Assembly (NCBI GenBank): GCA_030782805.1
Contig: JARJPL010000007.1
Span: 33,749-97,748, forward strand
Source of the DNA: Aschersonia sp. MBC 622
Taxonomy: Eukaryota > Ascomycota > Sordariomycetes > Hypocreales > Clavicipitaceae
Direction: 5' to 3'
DNA: 64,000 bases
The translations under genes and the position numbers were made by a program. Below the pieces are notes generated by a model. The model was not told where the DNA came from, did no database searches, and was given only the letters and a program-made list of their open reading frames with translations. Shown here one piece after another: positions 23,201 through 34,500 of the stretch. Within the stretch, counting starts at the first letter, position 1, and each line of letters starts with the position of its first letter.

Positions 23201-24921
23201 ATGCGCTTGTCCAGCGCCAACCTGGCCGCCGGGCTTGTCTTGGCTGGTCGAGGTGTCGCAACCACAGCCGAGAAGGTCGCCCAGGCTGACAGCAACCCTG
23301 GCTATCTAGCCGTACCAGTCGGCATAGTACCGCGAACGCATCGCATCGAAAAGAGAACCAAGAATGCCAATGCCATCCAGACGACGTTGGAAAATATGAA
23401 CTTTTTCTACGCTGCACAAAGTACGTTGAGTATGCTTTGTGCACGAGCCTGTATAGTTGCTCATCGCACAATTATCCACCCAAGCTGCGTATTACATCTG
23501 AGATGCTTAAAAAAACATGACGGCTAACAAAATTTGCTTCCCATGAAGTTGGTATCGGCACTCCGCCGCAAAAAATTACACTTCTCATTGACACGGGTTC
23601 AAGTGAATTATGGGTGAATCCAGACTGCCGGACAGCGCGACCACAAGATGCTCAGCTATGCGCCCAATTTGGTCAATACAACCCTCGCAAATCGCAGACC
23701 CCGCCATTGGGACCATTCGGAAAGGAAGAAATTCGTTTTGGTGACACGACAGACGAGTCAACACTGACATCCGTCAAGCTTACATATTTTACTGATAAGA
23801 TTGCGTTTGGCTCATTGTCCATCGAGAACCAGACTTTTGGTGTGGTGACGGAAAGCAAGCGCCAGTCGCAAGGCATACTAGGCCTCGCACCGGACTTGCG
23901 CGCGGGTTTTGATGGCGACGAGCCTTATAGCCTGGTGTTGAACAGCATGGCCAAACAAGGGGTAATAGCCAGCAGGGTGTTTTCTCTGGATCTGCGCCAC
24001 TCAGATACGAAGACTGGCGCCCTCATCTACGGCGGACTCGACCGAAGTAAGTTTGTCGGCACGCTGGAAAAAGTGCCCATCATCAAAGGCCTGCAGGGCG
24101 AGACCCGACTGGCCGTGTCGCTTGACACGCTGGGTATCACCATGTCGCAAGAGAAGAATTATAGGCTGCAGGGCAACGACACGAATGTGATGCTCGACTC
24201 GGGCACAACCATTTCGCGACTGCAGGCCAACGTGGCGATGCCTATCCTGAAAGCGCTGCGCGCCCAGTCGGAAGGTAATGGCTACTTCTATATTCCGTGC
24301 TCGGCTAGAAACCAGCAAGGGTCGGTGGACTTTGGGTTTGGCGGGACGACGGTCAGGGTGCCGTTTAAAGATTTTATCATCAACGTCGGCGATCCGTACA
24401 CGTGCTACGCGGGAATCGCCCTGACGGGCGGGCAGCAAATTCTGGGCGAGACGGTGCTTCGGGCCGGATACTTTGTCTTTGACTGGGACAACAAGGCAGT
24501 ACACATTGCGCAGGCGGCTGACTGCGGCGACTCGGACATTGTGAAGGTTGGCACGGGCAAGGATGCAGTACCATCTGTGACGGGCAGCTGCGCCGCGTCG
24601 CAGATTCTCTCAGCCACGAGCAAGCCGGTGCAGACTATTCCGGTTGACGGCGGTGACGAAGCCAGCGCAGCAGCAACGACATACACGGTGACGGAGTGCC
24701 CTGCATTTGACCCCAAGTGCCAGACGGAGATGATCAAGACAGTGACGGCGCAGGCTACTCCGACTGAGAGTAGCGGGGAGGGTGAAAACGGCGGGAGCGG
24801 AAAGGGCAGCAGTAATGGCGACAAGAAGAATAGCGGAAGCGGGCGGTATGGAGCGGTAGGGTGGCTATTCGCAGTGCTGTGCTCGGTGAGCACCGGCAGC
24901 ATGATATTTGCATTGTCTTGA
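23201..24921 (+). CDS. GPI-anchored aspartic protease (yapsin / OPSB-like)
   Basis: Two exons (23201-23420, 23549-24921) give 530 residues. The ATG at 23201 starts MRLSSANLAAGLVLAGRGVA, a plausible signal peptide. Basic sequence (HRIEKRTKN) may be a propeptide cleavage site for a Kex2-like enzyme. The first active site DTGSSELW has Asp88 and the second, DSGTTISRL, has Asp290. The catalytic domain ends near residue 410. A Ser/Thr/Gly-rich stalk follows (GENGGSGKGSSNGDKKNSGS), then a C-terminal hydrophobic tail (GWLFAVLCSVSTGSMIFALS) typical of GPI attachment. Such proteases process wall proteins and pro-proteins at the plasma membrane or wall. The intron 23421-23548 carries GTACGT and a GAAG acceptor. 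The protein is complete. It could also be secreted if the tail is not used. Confidence 0.92.
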
Positions 24922-25927
24922 TGGAAAATGATTTCATTGTGCATTTATGGGATAGCGATGGCTGGGATAAGCGGAAATTTGTTCAATTTGTTGAAGCATC
25001 TGTATTATGCGTTTGACATGCATAATGAGGTGGGGGTAGAAGCGCGTCCGGGTCAAGGCGTGCCTGTATATATACATGCATAATCTTGTAATCGTTGGGA
25101 CAAACAGGACGATATTCTTGGATTGAATACATCACGCAAGACACCAGTTGAACTAGCTCGTCGTTGGTGATGATAACTACATCGAGGGCCGTGTGCCTAA
25201 ATTGCAACCAGGCGTGCCAGGCCCGTCGGGACAACGTCATTGCCGTTGTGACGAAGTAATTACTGGGGACAGCGTAGATTCCGCGCTCAGGCAGGGGATC
25301 GGAGCAAGAAGTCGGAGGGCTGGCTGCAGGGACCGGGAAATTTATACATACGATGAGCCCTGGAAAAGAAGATGTAAAATCCGATTCTGTCCGTTGGACT
25401 TGCCACTCGGGCGGACTTTGTTTTTTATTTTACCCCATGCACTTGTCTCTCGGAGCAAAGAAGAAGCTGAGTTTTTTGCGTTATTACTTTGTAACGAATA
25501 ATGGCAATGGCTTGTTCATGGCCGCGGCCCCACATAAAATCTAGCAAAGATCCTCGGCTGTGCGGAATCTTTTTGTGCAGAAAGAAGCCAGCAGCAACTC
25601 AGCTCTCCAGACTCCACCAAGATTTGCTCCGGAAGCGCCAATGCCGCTAAAACTTTAGTCTCCAAGGTTCAGGTTGTCGCAAGACAACGGGGGGGCGCGG
25701 GGGAAACCCTTGGGGAAAACCAGCCAGTGCGCAGCAGCTTTAGCAACTCTCTCTTCTTATCCTCGTCGTCCTCTTTTTCATCTTTCTCCTCATTCTTCCA
25801 AGCCCTTTCTTGTATAATCATTCCCGCGCCGGTTGCTCCGTCTCTAGTACCATCTCGGTGACCCTCATCTCCGCAAACGCATCCCCCCCCCATCTCACAC
25901 CCGCGCTCTCTCGGCTCAACCGCCATC
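24922..25927. promoter_or_regulatory. Promoter and leader region of the CoA-ligase gene
   Basis: About 1 kb with no supported gene. A pyrimidine-rich stretch at about 25745-25920 (CTCTCTTCTT, TCTTTCTCCTC) directly before the ATG at 25928 looks like the leader of a well-expressed fungal gene. Confidence 0.5.
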
Positions 25928-28352
25928 ATGGTCTTTCAGCCGCCTTCCTGGGTCCCGGCCCTGCCAGGTACGTTTGATTCGCGCGAGTTCATCGCCGCCG
26001 TTGTCCTCCTCACGATGACACTCCCCCTTTTCCAAAACTACCTATAGTTATGGCGTTTCGCCGTTTCTCCGGGGGCAACTACCTACCTCGTTACGCAGAC
26101 AGCCCGCGGCTAACATCATCCACTATTACCACCACCCACCTGCAGACATTCCCGACAGCGTGCCCCTCTGCGAGTTCATGTACAATGAGCGCTACGGCCG
26201 GTACAGCGCCTCCAAAGCCCGCAACCCCTACACCTGTGGCGTCACCGGCACCACGTACACCACCGAGCAGGTTCCCGAGCGCGTCGACCTGCTCGCCCGT
26301 GCCATTGCCAAGCGCCTCGGCTTCAGTCCCAACGAGGGCACCGAGTGGGACAGAGTCGTCGCTGTCTACTCTGTCAATACGGTGCGCGCGCCTTTTCCAA
26401 AAAAAATCTCTCCATTTGTCTCTTGTATTGGTGTCGCATCAAGATTTCTGTTCCGCTAACATGCCCGCGCCGCCCCGCCGCCGCCTTAGATCGACTACAT
26501 CCCCGTATCTCATGCCGTGCACCGCCTCTCCGGCATCGTCACCCCCGCCAATGCCCAGTACTCGGCCGCGGAACTCGAACACCAGCTCGTCTCGTCCGGC
26601 GCAAAGGCCGTCTTCACCTGTCTGCCCCTGCTCGAGACCGCTCTCAAGGCTTCCGACGCGGCCGGCATCCCCCGCTCCGCCGTCTTCCTGCTGCCCGTCC
26701 CCGGCGGCAAGCCGCATCCCGATTTTCCCTCTGTTGATGACCTCGTCGCCCAGGGCCGGTCGCTGCCCGCGCCGCCCGCGCTTTCCTGGATCAAGGGTCA
26801 GGGCGCCCGCCAGACAGCCTTTCTCTGCTACTCGTCCGGCACCTCTGGTCTCCCCGTACGTTTCTTTTTTTTATTTTTTTTTGGCTCCTCGCTTCGCTCG
26901 CGGCGTGAGATGAAAACTCGATTTTGTGAACGCAAACGTGGCTAATGAGAAGGAAAAATGTGTAGAAAGCCGTCATGATTTCCCATTTCAACATAATCTC
27001 CAACATTGTCCAAATGACGCTGCTCCAGAGCGTCGGCCGCAAGCATGAAAATGTCGACACGGAAAACGTCCTCGGCATCCTGCCCCTCAGCCACATCTAC
27101 GGTCTCACCGTCGTCGCGCACGTCTCCCAGTACCGCGGCGACCAGCTCGTCATCCTGCCCAAGTTTGAGCTTCCCCTCTTCCTCCGCACCATTCAGGACT
27201 ACAAGCTCAGCTTTCTCCCCGTTGTGCCCCCCATGCTCATCCAGCTCATCACCAACAAGCAAGTCGTCGAAAAGTACAACCTCGACAGCGTCCGCTGCGT
27301 CTTTTCCGGCGCTGCGCCTCTCGGCATTGAGACGCAGGAGACTGCGAACAAAATGTTTCCCAAGTGGAAGATTGGTCAGGGTTACGGTGCGTTTTCTGAT
27401 CCCCCATTCTTCTTTTTTTCTGCCTTTCTTCTTTCTTCTCCCTTTTATACTTTTTCTTTCTATTCTCATTGCAGCACCATGTACACAACACTTTTTTTGC
27501 TAACTTTCACCTCAAGGCATGACTGAAACTTCCCCCGTCGCCACCGCCAGTAGCGAAATTGACCTCGTCCCCGGCTCCTCCGGCGGTCTCCTCCCCGGCT
27601 ACAAGGCCAAGCTCATCGACGCCGAGGGTAACGTTGTCACCGGCTATGACCAGCGCGGCGAGCTGCTCCTCCAGTCACCCTCGGTCGTCCTCGGCTACCT
27701 GCACAACGAAAAGGCAAACGCCGAAACGTTTGTCCACCACGCCGACGGCCGTTGGATTCGCACCGGCGACGAGGCCGTCGTCCGCAAGTCCGCCAAGGGC
27801 AATGAGCACATTTTCATTACAGATCGCATCAAGGAGCTCATCAAGGTCAAGGTACGAATTCTTATTTTTTTTCTCAAATATTAGGCAAAACAGAAGAAGC
27901 AGAAGAAGAAGAAGAAGAAAAAGAAGAAGAAAGAGGGGGAAAAAAGACGGAAAGAAGAGGAGCAAGACGAAGAGGCACATATTTCTTAAAACAACAACGC
28001 TAACATTGCCCAGGGCTTCCAAGTCGCCCCCGCCGAGCTCGAGGCGCACCTCCTCACCCACGACTATGTCCACGACTGCACCGTCATCCCCGTCGACGAC
28101 GACCGCGCCGGCGAGGTCCCCAAAGCCTTTGTCGTCAAGTCGCCCGCCGCCGTCTCCTCGGGCCAGCCCGACGCCGCCATACGCCGCGCCGTCGAGGAGC
28201 ACGTGGAGAAGCACAAGACAAAGTACAAGTGGCTCAAGGGCGGCGTCGAGTTCATCGACGCCATCCCCAAGAGCCCCAGCGGCAAGATCCTCCGCCGCGT
28301 GCTCAAGGACAAGGAGAAGGCGGCCCGCAAGGCTCAGGGCGCTAAGCTGTAA
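25928..28352 (+). CDS. 4-coumarate-CoA ligase-like acyl/aryl-CoA synthetase, predicted peroxisomal
   Basis: Six exons (25928-25967, 26146-26381, 26490-26855, 26966-27386, 27517-27851, 28014-28352) give 578 residues. The ATG at 25928 starts MVFQPPSWVPALPDIPDSVP. All five introns keep the frame. ANL-family motifs appear in order: P-loop YSSGTSGLPKAVMISH (split by intron 3), LPLSHIYGL, GYGMTETSP (split by intron 4), GRWIRTGDEA, DRIKELIKVKGFQVAPAELE (split by intron 5) and the catalytic Lys segment PKSPSGKILRR. The C-terminus is AQGAKL, and AKL is an accepted peroxisomal targeting signal (PTS1). The enzyme should activate a carboxylic acid to its CoA thioester through an acyl-AMP intermediate, probably feeding peroxisomal beta-oxidation. 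The substrate is not readable. The first intron is 178 bp, long for this window. Confidence 0.92.
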
Positions 28353-28815
28353 AAGACAAAAAGGGGCCGAAATGGGGAGAGATGAATGTGATTGCGAATA
28401 ATGTATACAGTTTAAATGGCAATGTGTTGAGAATAGACTCTAGTTTTTCCTTGTCAAGTCATATAGTAGATTTTCCTACGCCTGTAAATCATTTAAGGTC
28501 AACTTTACTGCTTGTTCCTGTCAATCACGTCCGTTTACAATCATCACTTAGAGGCACGAAAGTATATAGTAAAACCAGCCAGGTAGGTATTAATTAAGAA
28601 GTCTGCTCTCGAGGAGTTTGCCTCCTCCATATTAGAGAACACTTCATAGAGTTAAGGATCGTAAGAATTAAAAACAATATCGGGTCCATTCTTGTTGTCC
28701 TACTTTTTGTGTAGTCAAAAGCATCCCAACAAAAACGTCTTTTGTGTGCGTCCAAATGACATCCTCAATAAAATAACAAAAACATACACTATTAACATTC
28801 GAGTCCTGTCGCTAC
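28353..28815. other. Convergent intergenic region of the CoA ligase and adhesin genes
   Basis: About 460 bp between two converging stop codons, AT-rich, with AATAAA-like words (for example near 28768) that may serve the adhesin's or ligase's 3' end. No gene is seen. Confidence 0.5.
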
Positions 28816-31295
28816 TTACAGAGCAGCAACAAGGACCATGGCGACGGCTCCGAGAAGACCGGCCTGAGCCTTGCCCGCACCGTTGACGGTGGGGGGAACA
28901 GAGCCCGAGGGAACAGTGGGGACGCCGGTGCCAGTGGACAGGCCGGGGCCGACCGGGGTGGCGGGCGGCTGGACGCCAGTAGGGACCTCACCGCCGCCAG
29001 GCTGAGCACCGGGGGGGACCTCACCGCCGGGCTGGGCACCGGTAGGGATCTCGCCGCCGGGCTGGGCGCCGGTAGGGGCAGGCTCCTTCTCAGCGGGGGG
29101 TGAGAAGGTGACCTGGGGCACGGGGATCTGGGTGTTGATAACACGGGTGGTGCTGCTTTCGGTGATGGTAGTGGAAACGGTGATGGTGGTGACGCCGCCA
29201 GTGGGCTGAGCAGTAGGGGTGGCAGTGATGATAATGGTCTCGGCACCGGTAGCAATGTTAGGGTTCTCGCCAACGTGCTCAGCGCAAATGCCCTGGAAGA
29301 AGTTGATGGCATCGGCGACGTTCTGGTCGTCACCGCTGTACGCGCCCAGGCAACCAAAGACTTTGTCGGTGAAGTTGCTGTTCTTGCAGTAGCAAGCGGC
29401 ATCGGTGTTGTCCTTCTTGCATTCCTTGGCCTCATCCAACCACATCTTCAAGCATTTTGGAACAGATTCGGGGCAGGGAAGAGACTGCGTGGGAACAGGG
29501 GGAGAGGTCTGAGTCTCGCCAGGCTGAGTCTCGCCAGGCTTGGTCTCGGAAGGCTGAGTTTCGCCAGGCTTGGTCTCGCCAGGCTGAGTCTGAGTGGGAA
29601 CAACAGGGACAGTCTCAGTGACGGGGCAGATGGTGGTGCTGACGGGGATGGTAACGGTGACAACATGAGTGCCACCAGGGGTCTTGATCGGGCAAGAGGT
29701 GATCTCAGGACCGCAGCTGGTGATTGTCTTCGTAGAGGTGGTGTAGACAGTGGAGGTAGTGTAGGTGGTGGTGACAGTGGCGGGAGGAGTAACAGGAGGA
29801 GTAGTCTTCTCAGTGCTGCTAGTTCCAGGAACAGTCTCAAACGGAGGAGTGGTACCGGGAACAGTCTCGAACGGAGGAGTGGTACCGGGAACAGTCTCGA
29901 ACGGAGGAGTGGTCTCGGTGCCGGGAGGAGTAGCGGGAGGAGTGTTGGGAGGAGTGGTCTCGGTGCCCGGAGGAGTGTTAGGAGGAGTGGTCTCGGTGCC
30001 CGGAGGAGTGGCAGGAGGAGTGGTCTCGGTGCCCGGAGGAGTGTTGGGAGGAGTGGTCTCGGTACCAGGAGGAGTAGCAGGAGGAGTGTTAGGAGGAGTG
30101 GTCTCGGTACCAGGAGGAGTGGCAGGAGGAGTGTTGGGAGGAGTGGTCTCGGTGCCAGGAGGAGTAGCAGGAGGAGTGGTCTTGGTACCAGGAGGAGTGT
30201 TGGGAGGAGTGGTCTCGGTGCCCGGAGGAGTGTTGGGAGGAGTGGTCTCGGTGCCAGGAGGAGTGTTGGGAGGAGTGGTCTCGGTGCCAGGAGGAGTGTT
30301 GGGAGGAGTGTTGGGAGGAGTGGTCTCGGTGCCGGGAGGAGTGTTAGGAGGAGTGGTCTCGGTGCCCGGAGGAGTGTTGGGAGGAGTGGTCTCGGTACCA
30401 GGAGGTGTGTTAGGAGGAGTGGTCTTGGTGCCAGGAGGAGTGGCAGGAGGAGTGGTCTCGGTGCCAGGAGGAGTGCCAGGAGGAGTGTTGGGAGGAGTGG
30501 TCTCGGTGCCAGGAGGAGTGACAGGAGGAGTGGTCTCGGTGCCAGGAGGAGTGACAGGAGGAGTGCCAGGAGGAGTAGTCTGGCTGGAAGGAGGAGTGGT
30601 AGTCTTGCCAGGAGGCGGCGGCTTGCACCAGAAATCAATCTTGTGGCACTTGATCTTGCAGAACTTCTTCAGAAAGAGTCCAAGAGTTCTCTTCTGGTTG
30701 CCCTGGTTTTTGGCGACAGCAATCGTGAGCGCCGTGGCGTCACCGCACTGGGTGTTGACAATGGTTTGGCCCTCAGTGGTGAGCTCATGGGTCTGCTTGC
30801 AGGGGAAGTTGCTGTTTCTAACGGTGTATATGAAGTCGTAGCGACCAGGAGTATCGACCTCGACAGAGAGGTTGTTGATGTCGAAGCTGCCAATCTCGTT
30901 GCTGGCCTCGATCACGGGTTGGCTCGAGCCGTCAGTGCTGATATCGGCCTCGATGAATTTGCTACCATCATCCTGGCGACCAGCAAGCATATCGCGGCGG
31001 CCAAACTTCTTCTTGCAGGACCAGCCCTTGAAGTTGCAACCGCCATAGTTGTCAACGGGTCCGACGGGGACCTTGCCCCAGTCGTAGCCAGGTACCTGGT
31101 CGGGCTTGCAAATGACGGGTTTCTGGCCGGGACAAATGAAGGAATCGACGCCTTTCCACATTTTGAGTAGGTCGCCTCCAATAGGAAACTGACAGATTGT
31201 CAGCAGAGCATGTGCAGAGGTAGACTGAGAGTACATACGGTGGCAGAGGCCTGCTCAATGGTGGCAGCCACGGCCAAGGCGTAGGTGACCTTCAT
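28816..31295 (-). CDS. MAD1-type GPI-anchored cell-wall adhesin with Thr-Pro tandem repeats and CFEM-like domain
   Basis: Two exons (31239-31295, 28816-31188) give 809 residues. The ATG at 31295 starts MKVTYALAVAATIEQASA, a signal peptide cut before TFPIGGD. Residues 19-208 are a Cys-containing N-terminal domain. About 210-480 is a Thr/Pro-rich region with roughly 18 copies of an 11-residue unit (GTETTPPNTPP) and three FETVPGTTPP units. Residues 591-654 form a Cys-rich domain like CFEM (AACYC core). The end has Gly/Pro repeats (GAQPGGE) and a GPI signal, with likely attachment near Asn788 before GLLGAVAMVLVAAL. This order is that of Metarhizium MAD1, the adhesin that binds insect cuticle and is also described in Beauveria. 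Function in adhesion is inferred from that similarity. The basic site KFGRRD (about 79-84) may be processed by Kex2. The Cys set of the CFEM part is non-canonical. Confidence 0.9.
29825..30590 (-). repeat. In-frame tandem repeats of the adhesin (33-bp and 30-bp units)
   Basis: About 18 imperfect 33-bp units encode GT(E/K)TTPP(N/A)TPP. Several carry a 12-bp insertion encoding an extra NTPP or ATPP. At the downstream end of the gene (29825-29925) three 30-bp units encode FETVPGTTPP. Variation is mostly synonymous (GTG/GTA/GTT-type changes and N/A swaps). Length changes all keep the frame. Confidence 0.95.
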
Positions 31296-31555
31296 GGTGT
31301 ATACAACACGACTTGAATCGGCCTAACAGTAAATACAGGAATATGAATATAAATGAGATGAGCGACTGTGGTTGCTGTACGCGCGGTACAAGCTCGACGT
31401 TTGTAAGCGATAGTGGTGTCAAAGAAAACGAATGACTCTGACGTTTGAGGCAAGCGATAGGAAATAGACTGGTGAGAAAGAAAAAGAAGAAAAGACTAAA
31501 GAGTAGGTGAGACACAAGAGAGACCTTGGGACAAGAGGAGACGAGCGGCTACATC

Positions 31556-31561
31556 TATATA
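31556..31561 (-). promoter_or_regulatory. TATA box of the adhesin gene
   Basis: TATATA about 260 bp upstream of the adhesin ATG. It is followed on the sense strand by a long pyrimidine-rich leader (31400-31530, rich in TCTTTTCTT), the usual layout of strongly transcribed fungal wall-protein genes. Confidence 0.5.
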
Positions 31562-34500
31562 CCACGAGCTGGCCTGACAGCTGTGTAGCGCGGCATGGGA
31601 ACGGGCGCGAACGGACCTGAGCCAGCGTTGGTACCTGGGCCAGCGTTGGTACCTGCATGGCTAGTGTAGAGAGGGTGGCTTGTCCTCCGGAGACGAGAGT
31701 CCATGAACCCTCGAGCCCCCGTCCAATATCATTCTGAAGCGTGAAAGAGGCGGAGCAGCCAGCCGAATGATGCAGCGTTCATCCAGCGATGGTGGTTTCG
31801 CCGGACATCAATGCTGGCGGCTGACCCGCTCGCATTGTCACCCAGCCAAGGGCTCTTATCCATGCATCCCAGGCTACTAGGGGAACCCCCTGTAGCACCC
31901 ATTTTAGGTTGGCGAAGAGATTGCATGGTTCCGTCGTCTTGCTTTGCGCCATGGACGGGACCGGGTCCAGCGAAAGTGTGCTTCGACCTCTTTGTTCCCC
32001 GCCAGTCCGTTGCGTGCTGTCCTGCGCACAGTCCGGTATCCATCCTCCCGCTGTCCCACCATACCTGGCAGCTAAATGGGACCGTCGAGCTTCAGGCGAG
32101 CTAAGTAGCTAGCGTCATGCTCCTCGAAATAGGAGCCGATGGCAGACAATGGCACCTGTCTGGCAGCGCGGGGTCTTGTATGCACTGTCGAAACAGTATC
32201 CGGCGGGTCGTGGTTTGGAATGACTCCATCTCGGCGTCTCATTTTGATGGTGACTGCCAAGGCCACCGCGGTGAAGCTTCGAGAGGAAACACGGCGTGGG
32301 AACAGAATGCTAGTAGGGCTGGTACGGACTGTCTCGGAAACGGGCCCCAAAATGGCGTGGGCAAGCCTTGATCATGATGCATTTTTTTGATGGAGAGATG
32401 GAATTCTGGAGTTTGTTTGGTTGTGCTTGGATGAGGGATATGGCAGCTTCAGGGAGTCACCGTTTGCATATGCGTTGGTACGACGGGTTCTAACCATGTA
32501 CCTCGACAACGCTCGAATAGGGTGCTGGCCGATTACATCAGCGCAGCTGCCAACTGACAAACACCTACTTTGCTTGACCACAGACAATTCAAATCTACAT
32601 TCTTCCTGCCAACGTACTATCCAAGCTCATGGCCTTACGATAACTCGCTGCAGTATTGTTTACCCATTTATTATATCCAGTCGACCGCATGTACCTGAAT
32701 CCACGGTCAGACCGATGCCGCCACAACGGTGCTACTGCAAGGCACTATATTACACCAGGATATCTTATTATCCAGCCGATTCAGGTGTCTTCTCCATTGT
32801 GTCGCTGCCGTCTGAGATCTATTGCACTATATCAAGTTTCAGTTTTGCAAACAACTTTAGAGTGCCGAAGCTGTACTTCTAGCAGCAGTGATCAACGCAT
32901 AGTCTGTAAGCTATCGTGTAGATCATCTGAGCAAGGCAGGCAGGCACTTGTATTGTCGATTCAGCTGTATTTTCCGACCGTGATGCTGGCTTTCCCACAG
33001 TCAAGGCAAATTCCGTTGTTTTCGGCCTTCCTAGGTTGTGGCTGATGAGTTGATAGGAAGGTGCCTCGTGACCTGAGCCACAACCTATAACTGGCTATAA
33101 TAGACGTCGCGCAGTGGCACTCCTAACTCGGCTGACTATTGCGCTACGTAGTATTTCCCGGGACCGTCAACGAGAAGCACCATTGCCTTGTTATTACCAT
33201 ACAAGGACCTACTGGGACCTGGGCTGGGGGGCCCTGGGCCCTGGCAGCCAATCCTTGCAAGCACGCTGAGGCGTTACAACTCCACGCGACCACAGGCGAG
33301 TCCTCGAGCCCATGCAGCTGCTCGCTAAACCTGGCACCAGCAACTGTCACTAATCCCATGGCAGGTTCGGAGTGGCCCGCTAACTTATTAAAATGTACTG
33401 TCGCTACGATCTTTCAGGGGTTGATTTGTAGTGTATGCTGGAAGGTAGCATCGCCAGCTGCCAGCACAAACTATTGCATTTTCTGGTTGCAAAGCAATGG
33501 GAGTGCCTCTGCACTGGCTCTTGCCGATCATTCCGTCGAATAATAGCCATGAGTGGCCGCGATTTTCATGCGCAAAACGTTGACTAGTTGACTAGTAAAC
33601 ATGACCCGGCTTCAATGGCAGTCACGCAATGAATCCCTACGGTGAGGCGGGTCTCCATGGCTCGTATTAACTGACTCCTTTCCCCTCAGCGTCATTCATG
33701 GCCAAATTGGCTCCAGAGCGAGTGAACGCTGTTTTTCTTCACGCAAAAGCCTTGGCGCCTTCAACAGCTAAATAGGGCTACCGGAGCTATTGACGGCATA
33801 CCCACTGGCCGGCGCGGTGGAAACTGCAGCCTCGGAAATTGCCAGCGATAGCCAGGGCCCAGGGGGCAGGTGAAAAGAAAAAATCAATCCATCAAGACGA
33901 GGGACTCTGGCAGGTTGGCAGAACGTGCACGGGAAACAAAATTCCAACTCTGGCTGACCATTGCGGCTAAGATCGATCGTCGTGTCAGTTTCTTCTTTTC
34001 AATTTAGGCGAAAAAGGAAAATAAATTGATCCCTTGTTTTATTTTTGGCACAATGCAAGCATGACTGCGCCGCCTCCTCTTATACACAACCCTAGGGTAT
34101 AGCAGAGCAGCGAACGCGATGAGAGATTTGCTGATATCCGCAGCGATCATATTTGATCATTGATCATACAATCACCAACTCTCCACCCCCCTCATAAGCT
34201 TGCATGAATACATGAGTTGTTTATGACATAACTATCACCATCGGCTAGCAAAACATGACGTTATGGGCATAAATGATTCAACTTGCAGCTTTTCGATTGA
34301 AACCACGACTTCTCCTCGGCCATCACACACTAGTTGACTATTACAGCGACAGCGACAACAGTAGCCGACAAGCTCAGCACATTCGGCACCTCGGCGTGGC
34401 CTACTAAACACATCCGCAAAAGAAGGAAGCAAAATTTCCGTCGGCCTACAGAAAACCCTGTTGGAAAACTTGGCAGTCAAGTTTATGCCCATCATGGTCG

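Noticed and set aside
8678..28352. A classic secondary-metabolite gene cluster.
   Set aside because: No polyketide synthase, NRPS, terpene synthase or pathway transcription factor is present.
29275..31170. Very long plus-strand open frames opposite the adhesin (631 and 358 codons).
   Set aside because: They mirror the adhesin repeats. The 33-bp unit lacks stops in several frames, giving Arg/Ser or Gly/Val repeats with no start context, domain or splice signals.
33139..33543. Plus-strand frame of 134 codons in the gene desert.
   Set aside because: No conserved features, and the surrounding sequence has many stops and no promoter-like leader.
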